Assembly: GCA_037042185.1 (NCBI GenBank)
Contig: JAXQJY010000033.1
Location: 3,348,001-3,412,000, forward strand
DNA length: 64,000 nucleotides
Direction: 5' to 3'
DNA from: Sordariomycetes sp. S80-01Y
Taxonomy: Eukaryota > Ascomycota > Sordariomycetes
The translations under genes were made by a program, and so were the position numbers. The notes beneath the pieces are model-generated. The model did not search any database and was not told the origin of the DNA. It saw only the letters and a program-made list of their open reading frames with translations. Of the stretch, positions 12,383 through 23,776 are shown piece by piece; position 1 is the stretch's first letter; every line of letters starts with the position of its first letter.

Positions 12383-15300
12383 ATGTCTACTCCACGCGAG
12401 GCTGCACGGCTTCGTCTCGGACTCCAACCTTTGACGACGTCCGCGCTGGGCTCCTATAACCCGCAGCACCTCGGCGAACCCATATCTGCTGTCTCTATGG
12501 CATCATCTCATCTTCCCTCAACCGCGCAGACCCCGAGCAGCGCTATCCAGCCTTACAATCCTCAAGAGTGGATTGCCTCGCCTGGTCAGCAGATGGAGAG
12601 ACAGCAGCATATGGGGGACGGCCAAGGTAAGTTTCTTCGTCCCTCTGTCTCTCGTTCAGTGCTTAAAGAATAGTCTCTGCCCCGCCGCCTCCGCCATATA
12701 GTCCTCCGAGGAGTCAACAGTCGAGACCGGTTAGTACCTTCTACGAACAGGCGCATTCGACTTCAACGCCTCCGCCGCCCAGGTTGCCGTCCACCAGCCT
12801 ACACCGACCATCTCCTGAGCCGCCTGTCAACCAGAACTTTCCGCCACCCCCCGGGAGTGGTGGACGAGGCAGCTCCCGCGATCGAAGATTTGGACTGCCT
12901 GGCTTTGGCCGCCGCAACAGGGAGCAGGAACATCCTACGACCCCAGAGGCTCACTATCATGCACCGACGACGAGGCAAAGCATAGGGTCTGGCCCCATGT
13001 ACGCCCCAGAGCCCATGAGACCGCTGTCCACCGTGTCCAATGCGTCTCAGAATGCGCCCCCAGCTGCTCGAAGAGCAGTCTCAGCTGGTGCCATCGAGAC
13101 GCCTACATCCGCTCGCTCACGGTCGGGCTCGCAGACGAGATTCGAATCAGGTATGGTGATTCCACCTCCACCGCCCGGGCCGCCACCTTCGAGTTCGAGA
13201 TCTCAAAGCGTCCAAGGGATGGATCGTAGCGTTGTTCCTATCATATCGCCGCCCACCCGTCGCCCTCGAGGTCTCGCCAACCCTACTCTGGGTCCCGTAC
13301 CTCCGACGCCTGCTGGCTGGACCGAAGAGAACGACCAGTCTGAACCGACTCCTAGGAACGTCTCGGGGCTGACGATTGATACGGAGACCGCGCAGAACGC
13401 CGAGCATGTCCCGGAACCACCAGCCTCATCAGGCAGCGCCAGCGGTCTCAACCGGGCACGAGCGGTCCGTCATGATAAAACTATCATGCAACGAAGGGCA
13501 GAGAGTCGAACGCGCCACAGCACCCGCGGATCCATCGACGAACGAATGCAACCGAACGCAATCGCTGATATTGTAGTGCCGGGGGGCTCATCAACTGGAC
13601 CGTCACGGCCGCGATTGACCCCCAGGAGTGCTTACGATACTCCTCAGACAGGAGAGTCCAGTGCGCAGGGAGAGTCCCGCAACTCAACTCCACGCTTGAT
13701 GGGAACTGCTCAAAACCCTCATCCGTCGGACACGGCGACTCCTCCATTCTCTCCCTATCCGCCGAAGCCGGGTCACAGGGCGAACGGGTCGACTTCCGTG
13801 GCACCCAAGTCTCTTCCCACGCCGCCGCCTCAAGTTCGTTCCGCATCTAGTTACAACCCACGAGATAGCTCACGACCTCCTGCTTCCTCGACGACCACCC
13901 CTGTATCCAAGCACCTGGTCATCACTCAGAGTGCTGAGCAATTTGCGAGTGCTAGCATTGAGCGATACCAAGCCTTTACTGCGAATGAGGCTGTGGCGGG
14001 CTCTGATGCTGAGAGGGTCAGATTGTTTGCAGACTTCATGGTAAATGAGTCTCGCATCCGTCGTGAGAGGTACTCCTCAGCGATTGGTGCCATGGGCTCG
14101 GAAATCTTTGATCTCACGAGGGATCTCTTCCGCCCGATGATTACAGCAGCATCGACAAGACGCGCTTCTACAACATCGCAAGAGGAGTGGACTCCGGATT
14201 CGTCTGAGCCAACACGCTCACATAGGGGCTCTTTTGGATCGAGCTTGCCAGCGGAAGCTGGGCCAAGCTCAGCACCTGGTTCTGGCCGCTTACCACCATC
14301 GCCAAGTACGGGGGCCCAGAATGCAGGGATGACGTCCAACTACATGCCATCTCTTTCTCCCATTCTGAGCATGAGCAGCCACAACTACGGCGATGGTAGC
14401 TCAAGAGGCCGTCCGGCTAGTCGCTGGTGGGAGTCAAGCTCTCAAGGCGACCCGAATAGGAAGTTCGAACGATCGAAACGCGAGTCCAAGTATATGGGTG
14501 TGCCAAAAGAACAATGGGAAGAGCCCGAACCAGCGCAACACTCGTACGATACCCCCAGCCAACAAATCACGCCGGGAAATTACCCTCCTGAGAAAGTAGG
14601 ATGGCACGAGCATGACGAGGCCCAGAACACCCCACAACCTCTGCGCTTCTCACGCACACCAGGCATATCAACGCCTTCTCCAGCTCCTGGAGCTCGAAAG
14701 CACCTAGATGTATCCCGACTAGTAACCCTGCCGCCTCCTTACCCCCGCCACCATCCTGCTGTCAACAATAATCATCCTGAGTTGACTGCAACCCGCAACT
14801 CGGTGCGGATTCTGAGCGACCTCGCTGAGATCGCCAAGATTAAGGAAAAATTTGAAGTTGACAGCGTGAAACGTCGCGAGGAGTTCGAGAAAGCCGCGTC
14901 CGAAAGGCGCAAAGCTCTCCGAGCAAACCTTCAGCAGGAGATCAACTCTGGCAACATCGGGTACGCGGACGCCGGGGCCATCGAAACGGATGCCCAGACT
15001 TCGGAAAATGATAAGAAGAAGGAACTGGAGAAGGGCGAATATGAGCAGTTCCAAAACCAGGTGATCATGCCTCTGAACGACCTTCTGACAAGCAGGATCG
15101 ACAGAGCCACGCAATTGTACGATGACTTGGCAAAGACGCTTTTCGCAAATGGCCAAAACGATGTCGACATGCCCCAGGAGGAGGGCGACGATAGACCTGA
15201 GCTTCTCGAGAAGCTGACCCTGATGAAGTGGATATTCGAGGCTAGAGAGACGCTTCACCGGGCGATTTACGACATTCTGTCCGACCGCAACAATCGGTTC

Positions 15301-16008
15301 CGGGACGTTGTTGTAACGCCGTATAGGCTCTCCGGCAACACCGAGAAGCTGAAGAGCGCAGAAGCCTTCTTTAATGAAGACGCATCCAAGCGTGAGCTTG
15401 CCTACGCTAATGAAGTGCTGGACAGAGCGCGGGACTTCCGGACTGTCGTCGACAGTGCGGTGCAACGCGGAGTGGCCTTACAGCTGTCTGCCTTTTGGGA
15501 CATCGCACCACCACTTGCCGACCTTCTCGAAACCATCCCGTCCAACCTGGAAGGGTTCAACATCCAAATCCCGCCATCCGAGCTCGACGAGAATCCGGCC
15601 TACCACGAGCATCCTATGCAGTACCTTCTGACCCTGTTGGACCACACTCACAAGAGCACTTATCAGTTCATCGAAGCTCACACGAATCTTCTGTGTCTGC
15701 TGCATGAGGTGAAGGAGGCGGTGGTCCACGCGAAAGCAAGGGTTTTGGCAGTCCGGCCGGAAGACTTTGACGGAACGCCCATTCCCGCCGAAGACAGAGC
15801 GGAGCGAGCGAGAATCATGCGCGAAGCCGAGGAGCGGCGACTGACCGAGGATCTCAAGGAGAAAGTCCGCGTCGTTCAAGACCAGTGGAGAAATGCTCTC
15901 GACGAGAGCATTGGGAACGTAAAGGAGAGAATCGGAGACTGGCTCGTCTCCACGGGCGGGTGGGATGAGAACCTCGTCGAGGATGGCGGAATCGGGGTTG
16001 GTGCATAG
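12383..16008 (+). CDS. Large proline-rich coiled-coil protein, function unknown
   Basis: Two exons, 12383-12626 and 12674-16008, joined by a 47-nt intron, give 1192 aa. Residues 1 to about 490 are Pro-, Ser- and Arg-rich and disordered, with runs such as PPPPPGPPP that could bind SH3 or WW domains. A short helical block follows near 495-575, starting about LVITQSAEQFASAS. After a second disordered stretch, residues from about 783 to the end form a highly charged helical domain with heptad-like stretches (IAKIKEKFEVDSVKRR and further on). I do not recognise a named family. The layout, a long disordered scaffold with a conserved helical C-terminal half, resembles fungal cortical or cytoskeletal scaffold proteins, but that is only analogy. 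The exon join is well supported because the frame continues smoothly into proline-rich sequence. Confidence 0.8.
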
Positions 16009-16371
16009 GTGGCGGTGGAGTGAGGAGAGCGATTGGCTGCATTGTTTCTGGCAGCACGAGCGAGCGAGCGTTTGAAGTTGGCACTGTCGTTCCAGACGAT
16101 GATACCCGCCTTGGACGCCTTCCACGGTGCCGGGCATGTTTGAAATATTCTTGGTATATATTCCCAGACTTGGGCTCCGATTGGATGGAGTCTTGCAATG
16201 ATATGATGATGCGCTGAGGCCATGAATCCTAGCATTTCCGTTCCCTGCCGCATGCTTATGTTGTACAGTCCCCCAACCCAGCGCTGACCTTTATGTGGTA
16301 TACAGTCCTTAAATCGTACAGGCCCGTGTTCATACAACAGACTCTTCCTAGAGTTCCATATTCTCGATCTC
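16009..16371. other. Convergent 3' region
   Basis: 363 bases between two convergent stops, expected to hold two 3' UTRs. No gene seen. Confidence 0.5.
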
Positions 16372-16776
16372 TCAATCCTTTTCGATATCGTACTCCATTG
16401 GCAGATCCATGCCGACCCTCCGCGCTGTCAAGCGTATCCTCTCCTCCTCGTCCATGTTCATGCCCGGGTTGTACCTCTCCACCAGGGTAACGTACGTCCT
16501 CTGCGCCTTGAGGTAGGCAATCAGCTGCTCGGCGCGCTTCGCCTCGCTGGCCGCCGTCGTCGACTGGTTGGTCGTCGCTCCGGCCGTAGAGGCGGTGTGA
16601 GGCGAGGCGGTCTGCGTCGTGCCGGGCACTCGGGTCGTGGACGTGGTGCTCGTGGCGAGGGCCTCGCGCAGCCGGCTGTGCAGTGGTGAGAGCGGGCGTC
16701 GGAGGACGGGCCGCGGGGGGAGCTCCCGGAGGAGGGAGCGGTAGAGGGAGCGGAGATGTGATGGAGAGGTTGCCAT
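16372..16776 (-). CDS. FMC1: Mitochondrial F1-ATP synthase assembly factor Fmc1
   Basis: A single frame of 134 aa. The N-terminus has the LYR-family signature (SLYRSLLREL at about 10-19), then a Thr/Ser/Ala-rich linker of about 45 residues, and a helical C-terminal part with QLIAYLKAQRTYVTLVERYNPGM. Fmc1 is a small mitochondrial LYR-type protein that supports the chaperone Atp12 in assembly of the F1 sector of ATP synthase; the length and both motifs fit. The Ser/Thr-rich linker is longer than in yeast and looks like a lineage-specific insertion. It shares the minus strand with the next gene, another mitochondrial protein. Confidence 0.8.
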   Translation of the reverse strand: MATSPSHLRSLYRSLLRELPPRPVLRRPLSPLHSRLREALATSTTSTTRVPGTTQTASPHTASTAGATTNQSTTAASEAKRAEQLIAYLKAQRTYVTLVERYNPGMNMDEEERIRLTARRVGMDLPMEYDIEKD

Positions 16777-17432
16777 TGTGGTTTATGGGTGTCCTGCGTG
16801 GGGAGGAGTTGCTTTCTTGCCGTGATGATGTTGGATGATGGGTTTGGAGATTTCAATGGTGGTTTGTCGAACTGACTAAGCAGGTCGCGGAAACGCAGAC
16901 GCGCTGGAGTGGTACTTAGTACTATATCGTAGGTGCTGGGTCCACAACGCTCTTGGGGTCGAGACTACCCGAACCTAGGGGGGGCGACGGTTCACGAACC
17001 ACAATGAAGCAAGCCGGAACCTTTGAGCAGGTATTGAAGCTGCTGAAAAGTCGAATTCGAATCAACCATTTTGAAGGCGCACGACCGCTTTGACTAGCAA
17101 CAAGTGTCTACCTCTAGTTCCTATTCTATATCGGCACTCATGTCAAGACAGGCTAAAAGGTAAAACCACTACACGCAGCTGGCTTAGTGTCTTGTTCCGA
17201 GTACTCGCATACCTCCGGTAGCGTTGGCGCGCGGAGAATTGACGCTCAGATCTCTGTCGGATGCTACAAATATGCAGACCACCTTGGTCGAATTCAGTTT
17301 GATTTCGAGTCTAGCCTCATCGCCTTTAGAGGTCCCGGATCCCGGTAATGATACATATTGAACATGCACTGTACAGTAATTTAACAGCCCAAGTAGCCCA
17401 GCCCTGCCGGTATAATACATCGTCAACCCCCA
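16777..17432. other. Intergenic, FMC1 promoter
   Basis: About 650 bases upstream of FMC1 and downstream of the ribosomal protein gene, both on the minus strand. No further gene or clear element found. Confidence 0.5.
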
Positions 17433-18266
17433 CTAGCTGATCTTCTTGCTCTTCAGCTTGATAGTCTCGTCGTTGATGAACACGCCCTTGCCCTTGTACG
17501 GCTCCGGCTTCCTCCACTGCTTGACCCGCCCCGCGAAGCTCATGATGGTCTCCTTCTCCGTGCCCTCAATCAGGATCCTCGTCGGCTGCGGCGTCGTGAC
17601 CTTCAGGCCCTTCGGAATCGGCTCCTCGACCGGGTGCGTGAAACCCAGCTTCAGGCACAGGAACTGCTGTCCCGGAAACTGGGCCTTGCCGTGCCGTCGC
17701 TCCACCGTGGCACGGTAGCCGACACCCACGAGACGCAGGATCGCGGAGTGGCCCTCTGACACACCCGTGATGTGGTTGTTCAGGTACGACCATGACGTCC
17801 CTAGCCCGGTTCGTTAGCACCAATCACCCGTCTGCCATTGCTTGGTTGGAAGCAATGCTGGAAGGAAACAATTGAACTCACCCCACATAGCAGCCTGTGT
17901 CTTGTCATCACTGTCCTCCACGCTCAGGAGCACCCTCTTCTCCTCCATATCCTGCTCCAGCCTCACGTACGCCGGCGCATCGTACGCCAACTCCCCCAAC
18001 GGCCCCTTAACTGTGATTGTTCTGAAGCTGTGGGGCTTCCAGTCCCGGCTGCCCTTCACAGCTTGCACATCGCTGAGTGTGATCTCCACGCCAGGCGGTA
18101 TGGCGAGGGGCGTGCGGCCGAGTTTCGAGGCGCGTGGGGACGTCGCGCTGAATGGGCGGGTCTGGAAGGCGGGAAGGAGGAAGCTCGGGAGGGATGCAGG
18201 CGTCGAGCAGGATTTGGCTATTGGGCGCAGAGCCTGGCTCCGGGTGGGAGCGAGGATTGAAGCCAT
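17433..18266 (-). CDS. MRPL6: Mitochondrial large-subunit ribosomal protein uL6m
   Basis: Two exons, 18266-17882 and 17800-17433, with an 81-nt intron, give 250 aa. The N-terminal 45 residues are basic and Ser/Ala-rich, fitting a mitochondrial targeting sequence. The body follows the bacterial L6 pattern: PLAIPPGVEITLSD, then VKGPLGEL in the first domain, and in the second domain LRLVGVGYRATV, LKLGFTHPV and the C-terminal RKPEPYKGKGVF, which corresponds to the conserved PYKGKG signature of L6. Protein L6 sits near the base of the stalk in the large ribosomal subunit. Splicing joins TGG G to GG ACG across the junction and keeps the frame; the exon-2 frame alone lacks a suitable start. Confidence 0.93.
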
Positions 18267-18682
18267 GAGAACGGCGTTGATCGCGATTGTTGTCCAGAGT
18301 TGAGGTTCGACAATCCCAATCTAGCTGGGTCTTGACTTTTCTTGCTGAGTCAGCGCATCACGTGTTACCTTGCACGGCGCGACCTTATTGAAAGTCTCAG
18401 TTTCCATATCCCAGATAAGCGACTGTCAATTCGTTTAAAGGACAACTTTCGTTCAGCACATGAGATTAGAAAGGAGCGCGCAAGTAGAAATTGAAGAGAA
18501 CGCATGCTTAAATGCTGATTTTGCGGCACGATGTGAATCGTGTACCACGAGGATATCTAGAAACTCCTGTGCACAATTACTTCCACAACCCCGAATTGAA
18601 ATTGAACACGGCTGGCTAGAGTCAATTTTCGCCGCTAAGGGCGCCGTACTGCTACTGGTACGCGCGGGCTCCGGGAGATAGC
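18267..18682. other. Intergenic between MRPL6 and beta-tubulin
   Basis: 416 bases containing the MRPL6 promoter and the beta-tubulin 3' UTR, both on the minus strand. Nothing else seen. Confidence 0.5.
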
Positions 18683-20271
18683 TTAGATCTCCTCCTCCTC
18701 AAGAGGAACCTCCTCGCCGTAGTCCTCCTCCTCCTCGTCAATACCAGCATCCTGGTACTGCTGGTACTCCGAGACAAGATCGTTCATGTTGGACTCAGCC
18801 TCAGTGAACTCCATCTCGTCCATACCCTCACCAGTGTACCAATGCAAGAAAGCCTTGCGACGGAACATGGCAGTGAACTGCTCACCGACACGCTTGAAGA
18901 GCTCCTGGATGGAGGTGGAGTTTCCGATGAAGGTAGAGGACATCTTGAGGCCGCGGGGAGGAATGGCGCAGAGAGCAGTCTGGATGTTGTTGGGGATCCA
19001 CTCGACGAAGTAGGACGAGTTCTTGCTCTGGACGTTCCTCATCTGGTCCTCGACCTCCTTCATGGCGACCTTGCCACGGAAGATGGCAGAGCAGGTCAGG
19101 TAACGACCGTTGCGGAAGTCAGAGGCAGCCATCATGTTCTTGGGGTCGAACATCTGCTGGGTAAGCTCAGGGACGCTGACGGCGCGGAAGGAGTGAGCAC
19201 CACGGCTGGTCAAGGGGGCGAAGCCGACCATGAAGAAGTGCAGACGAGGGAAGGGAACCATGTTGACAGCCAACTTGCGGAGATCGGAGTTCAGCTGGCC
19301 GGGGAAACGCAAGCAGGTGGTGACACCGGACATGACGGCGGAGACGAGGTAGTTGAGGTCACCGTAGGAGGGGTTGGACAGCTTCAGAGTACGCATGCAA
19401 ATGTCGTACAAAGCCTCGTTGTCGATACAGTAGGTCTCGTCGGAGTTCTCGACGAGCTGGTGAACGGAGAGTGTGGCGTTGTAGGGCTCGACAACGGTGT
19501 CAGAGACCTTGGGCGAAGGCACGACGGAGAAGGTGGCCATCATGCGGTCGGGGAACTCCTCGCGGATCTTGGAGATGAGCAGTGTACCCATACCAGCACC
19601 AGTTCCACCACCGAGAGAGTGGGTGATCTGGAATCCCTGGAGGCAATCGCAGCCCTCAGCCTCGCGGCGGACAACGTCGAGGACCTGGTCGACGAGCTCA
19701 GCACCCTCGGTGTAGTGACCCTTGGCCCAGTTGTTGCCAGCACCGGACTGGCCGAAGACGAAGTTGTCGGGGCGGAAGAGCTGGCCGAAAGGACCGGCGC
19801 GGACGGCATCCATGGTACCAGGCTCGAGATCGACGAGGACAGCGCGAGGAACGTACTTGTTGCCAGAGGCCTACAGAGGGTCAGCTTGGTCAGATCGCCG
19901 GGCGGCTCAAAATTGCTTACCTCGTTGAAGTAGACGCTCATGCGCTCGAGCTGGAGCTCAGAGGTGCCGTTGTAGACACCGTTGCTGTCGAGGCCATGCT
20001 CGCCAGAGATGGTCTGCCAGAAGGCAGCACCAATCTGGTTACCCTGCTCGGAGGTTAGATATGGTAGGCGACATTGCATATGGCAGAAGCACTTACGCAC
20101 TGACCGGTCTGAAGGTGAACCTATACGCAGCGAAGAAGCACAGGTTAGCAATTGTGGACTCTCCAACTCGCGTCGTGGTGTCGGGCAGGAATGTTGCTGG
20201 CAGCACCAAGTCTCGGCGGGGTAATCTCAGGGGAAGCTTGGGACGCGTTCGGGACTCACAATCTCACGCAT
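18683..20271 (-). CDS. Beta-tubulin carrying Tyr200
   Basis: Four exons: 20271-20260, 20120-20097, 20043-19921, 19870-18683, giving 448 aa. The introns follow codons 4, 12 and 53, the usual positions in filamentous ascomycetes, and make two micro-exons of 12 and 24 nt. The start MREI is the tubulin autoregulation signal, GGGTGAGMG at about 140-148 is the GTP-binding signature, and the tail is acidic ([16 protein letters not shown]). Beta-tubulin pairs with alpha-tubulin in microtubules and is the target of benzimidazole fungicides. Residues linked to resistance read His6, Tyr50, Ala165, Phe167, Glu198, Leu240 and Met257, all of sensitive type, but position 200 is Tyr (TAC at 19432-19430) where most fungal proteins have Phe. 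A stop-free 363-codon frame lies antisense and is a codon-bias shadow. Confidence 0.98.
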
Positions 20272-21067
20272 CTTGGGTGATTTGGTGAAGGAGGAGAGGA
20301 CGTGACGGTGGCGGAGCGAGAGCCTCGAGAGATGGACGAGGGCGACGAGCTGGAGGGTTGTGGATTATGGGGTGGGAGGCGAAGGTGAAGGTGAAGAAGG
20401 CGAGGAGAAGGGACGGGCTGTTGATTTTTGCTGGGGGAGGTGAAATGAGTGCTCACCGCCACGGGTCCCCAGCCGAGTGGCACCCCACTGGCAGCCTGGC
20501 AGTTGTCCGCTGGAGCTGGCCTGTTTGGTACTAAGTAGTGGCGGTGGTTGCGTCCGGTGGCCAATCAACGGCATTGGGGGGGCCTTGAGCACCAGGAAAG
20601 AGCGGGTCCCTGTTTACTTGTCCCTGCAGGTGCCAGTGAACGCGTCCCAAAGAGGAAAAGCGTCAACATGCTATCTTGACCCTCCTCGATGCACCCAGGC
20701 TGCATTTGGGCACGGCAGTCAAATGGCACTCCTGGAGCTGCCTACGCACCGTAGAAACGCTCGTCTGGCGATGTACTGACAACAACTGCTATCACCCCAA
20801 GCGAGCCTGGTTGTCTCTCACATCGGAGCATCACGGATGGTGGGAGCCTGGCCCCGATGGCAACAGGCGGCTACGGTGGAACCTCATCTGCCTTAGCAGC
20901 GAGATCACCGCCGGACAAGATGAACACTGCACTAATAAGCATCTGGGTGGTACCCCACTCGTTTACTCGGCGCTGTAGCACCCAACACCACTCCGTGGAC
21001 AACGTCGTCCGAGGCAGCAACTTTATGAGCCTTCACAGTCGGTCATCATGTCTTAGTATTATGGTAT
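20272..21067. other. Beta-tubulin promoter and GCN20-like 3' region
   Basis: Read on the minus strand, the 180 bases before the beta-tubulin start are strongly C/T-rich, with repeated CCTTCxCC-like units (about 20300-20450), a feature of highly expressed fungal genes. The remainder is downstream of the ABCF gene. No further gene is seen. Confidence 0.6.
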
Positions 21068-23366
21068 CTAATGTGCCTTTACAACGCCTGCCGCGTCTGC
21101 CTGCGCAGCAATCTTCTTCTTGTACGCGTTCACGTCTCCGTCGAACTTCTCCACCGTCCCCTGGTCACAAACCCATAACGACGTGCACACCGACTGCAAC
21201 ATGGTCACGTCGTGGGAAACCATCAGCACGCCGCCCTGGAACTCGTTGAGCGCTTCCGCCAGCGCGTCCATTGCCTCGATATCGAGATGGTTAGACGGCT
21301 CGTCGAGAACGAGGATCTGTGGGTTGGTCAGGGCCAAGCACGCAAATGCCACCCTGGACTTTTGACCACCAGAGAGCAGGCCCATCTTCTGTAGTCCGGT
21401 TGTGCCGGTAATACCAAAGGCACCCAGCTGGCGACGGTACTCCTCGTCCGTGCGGCCGGGGTAGTTCTTAGCCATAAAGCTAACTGCGCTGGTGGTCAAA
21501 TCCAGCGCATCGACGTGGTGCTGCGCGAAGAACCCTATCCGCAACCGAGGATGGGCGGTGATGATACCCGTTGACGGAGTGAGCTTGCCGATGAGCAGCT
21601 TCAAGACCGTCGTCTTACCAGCTCCGTTGGGCCCGACAATGCCAATTCGCGAATCGAGCTGCACATCCAGGTCAACGTTGCGAAGCAACGTGTTTTCTTT
21701 TGAATACCCAAAGGTAACCTCGGACATCTGGATGATGGGTGGTGATAGCTTCTCCACCTCGGGAAATTTGAATTTGACGCTGTACTCGGCCTCGGGCGCC
21801 TCCAATATCGGCATCTTTTCCAACTTCTTGATACGCGACTGCGCTTCAGACGACTTGGCGGCGTTGTAACGGAACTTGTCGATGAAGGCCTGCAGATGCG
21901 CACGCTGGGCCATTTGATTCTCGTACTCTCTCTTCGCGACCTTCTTCCGCTCTTCACGCGTGGCGTAGAAGGTGTCGAAATTGGCACCTCTGTAGTAGTC
22001 AAGTCGCTCAGAGTGCTGGTGTACAATGTCTGTGGCGACCTCGTTCAGGAACGCTCTGTCGTGAGAGACGATGAGCACCGTGCTGGGGTACGTTTGCAGG
22101 TAGTTGGAAAGGAAGGTAATGGAGGGAACGTCCAACATGTTGGACGGTTCGTCGAGAAGCAGGAGGTCTGGCTCGCAGAAGAGAGCTCGCGCCAATGCGA
22201 GACGCATCCTCCAACCACCGGAGAAGGTCTTTGTTGCGTATTGTTGTCTTTCGGCTGAGAAGCCGAGACCTGCGAGAATGCTCGCTGCTCTCGACTCGGC
22301 CTTGTCTGAGTCCATCTCGGCGAGCTTCCCTTGGACATCTCCGAGCTTCGTGTCCAACGCTTCTCGTTCGTGGTCGAGCTTGGCCGCGTCGGCCGATGTG
22401 TCGGCAAGTGGTGCCCTCTTGGCCTCCAGAGCTGCGAGTTTCTCGGTGAGGTCCTGTCATTGTCAGCGTAGCTTCTTCATAGGTAATTGTTAGAGGACCC
22501 ACGTCTTGCTCCCGCAGCAGAACCTTGCGCCATACGTCTGCGTCCAGGACGGCCTGAATTGCGGGGGTATCGTCACCCGTGATCTCTTGCTCAACGTGCA
22601 GAATCGAAATATGCGTCGGAATCGGTACCTCACGCCTCGACAAGGCTCTGAGAAGTGTAGATTTACCAATACCGTTCTTACCAACCAGACCATAGCGATG
22701 CCCATAGGCTAGGGTCAATGTGGTGTCGGTCAAGATCCTCAGGCCACCAATGGAAACGTCGATGTTATCCAGTGTGATGTCCTTCGTCTTGTTGGCGTTG
22801 GCGCCCAGCTGTAGCGGGTTGACAGCCATGTAAAACTCCTCATAGCTCTGCGTGTCCTCGGGCTGGTCCAGAAGCCGTGAAGCCTCGTACTCGACGGTCT
22901 TGAACGTCTTCTTTTGCTGCTTTGCAGCGATCTTGCGCTCAGCCTTCTCGAGCTTCTTCCGATCCACCTTGGACTCGACTTTTCGGGCGTTGGCGGATTC
23001 CAGATCTACGCCTCCAGAGGCTACCGCCAGCGTCGAAGACATGTTCCTCTGGGAGCTGACTTGGATGGTCTGGTCGAGGCGACGGACAGCAGCCGGGCCG
23101 GTGCGCTGGCCCCCGTTGGCCTCGGTGTACCGGTCTACCCATTTCTTGACGAGGTCGGTGATGTTTCGTTCGAGGTCGGGGTCGGGTTGGCCAGAGGCGG
23201 AGAGGAGGATTTCGCGGATCGTGGTAGCGGCTTCGTCTAGAGGTGAGGGGCCGGAGGGGTCCTCATCGTCCGAGTAGAGAGTCGAAGCATGGTTAAGGTA
23301 GCCGACCGAGTAGTCGGAGACGATGGGATCGATGTTCGGCAGAACGGCTCTGATGTCGGCGTCCAT
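21068..23366 (-). CDS. GCN20: GCN20-type ABCF ATPase
   Basis: Two exons, 23366-22503 and 22453-21068, with a 49-nt intron, give 749 aa, the usual length of fungal Gcn20. There are two ABC domains and no membrane segment. Domain 1 has Walker A GKNGIGKST, signature FSGGWRMRLALA and Walker B LLLLDEPSNMLD; domain 2 has GPNGAGKTT, LSGGQKSRVAFA and LVLDEPSNHLD. The first 190 residues are helical and charged, as in Gcn20, where they bind Gcn1. The Gcn1-Gcn20 complex works on stalled ribosomes to activate the eIF2-alpha kinase Gcn2 during amino-acid starvation. Assignment to Gcn20 rather than another ABCF member rests on the N-terminal extension and the NMLD variant in domain 1. Confidence 0.92.
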
Positions 23367-23776
23367 GCTGAAGGATTGTTGGTACTGCCGATGTTGGCGC
23401 CTGCGGATTGTGAAGGTTTATGGTGATCGGCCCCGCCGCGAAGAATTGTGAAGTCACCTTCCAAGCTTAGTAACTGGATGTGGTGGGCGCCCGCTGTCTT
23501 TTACCAGCGTGAATGGAATAAAAGACCCCTTTCTGCAACTTTTGCATATTTGGGGTAATTTACAATGAACAGACTGTCCATTCTTGATAAACGCCTTCCT
23601 CATTCTTGGAGGTTATCTGCAGCTATCTTTGGCAGCTTACGAATGGGGAATTGTTCATACGGCGCAGCATCACGTCCAATTCGCGCTGTCAGACGGAGCC
23701 TACCATTAATACCTACCGCACTGCTCTGAGTTCGATTTTCCAGCAAAACAACAACCACCAAAGATAACAGATTGCC
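23367..23776. other. Divergent promoter GCN20 / sulfotransferase-like gene
   Basis: 410 bases between divergent starts, so both promoters must lie here. No distinct box is claimed. Confidence 0.5.

Noticed and set aside
11954-12469. 171-codon minus-strand frame
   Set aside because: It lies over the leader and first exon of the proline-rich gene and is Arg/Gly-rich, a typical shadow of C/T-rich DNA.
14719-15465. 248-codon minus-strand frame inside the proline-rich protein gene
   Set aside because: It is the complement of the well-supported helical coding region and has no own promoter or domain.
18842-19933. 363-codon plus-strand frame antisense to beta-tubulin
   Set aside because: It mirrors the strongly biased codons of the tubulin gene; its protein is Val/Gly/Asp-rich and has no family features.
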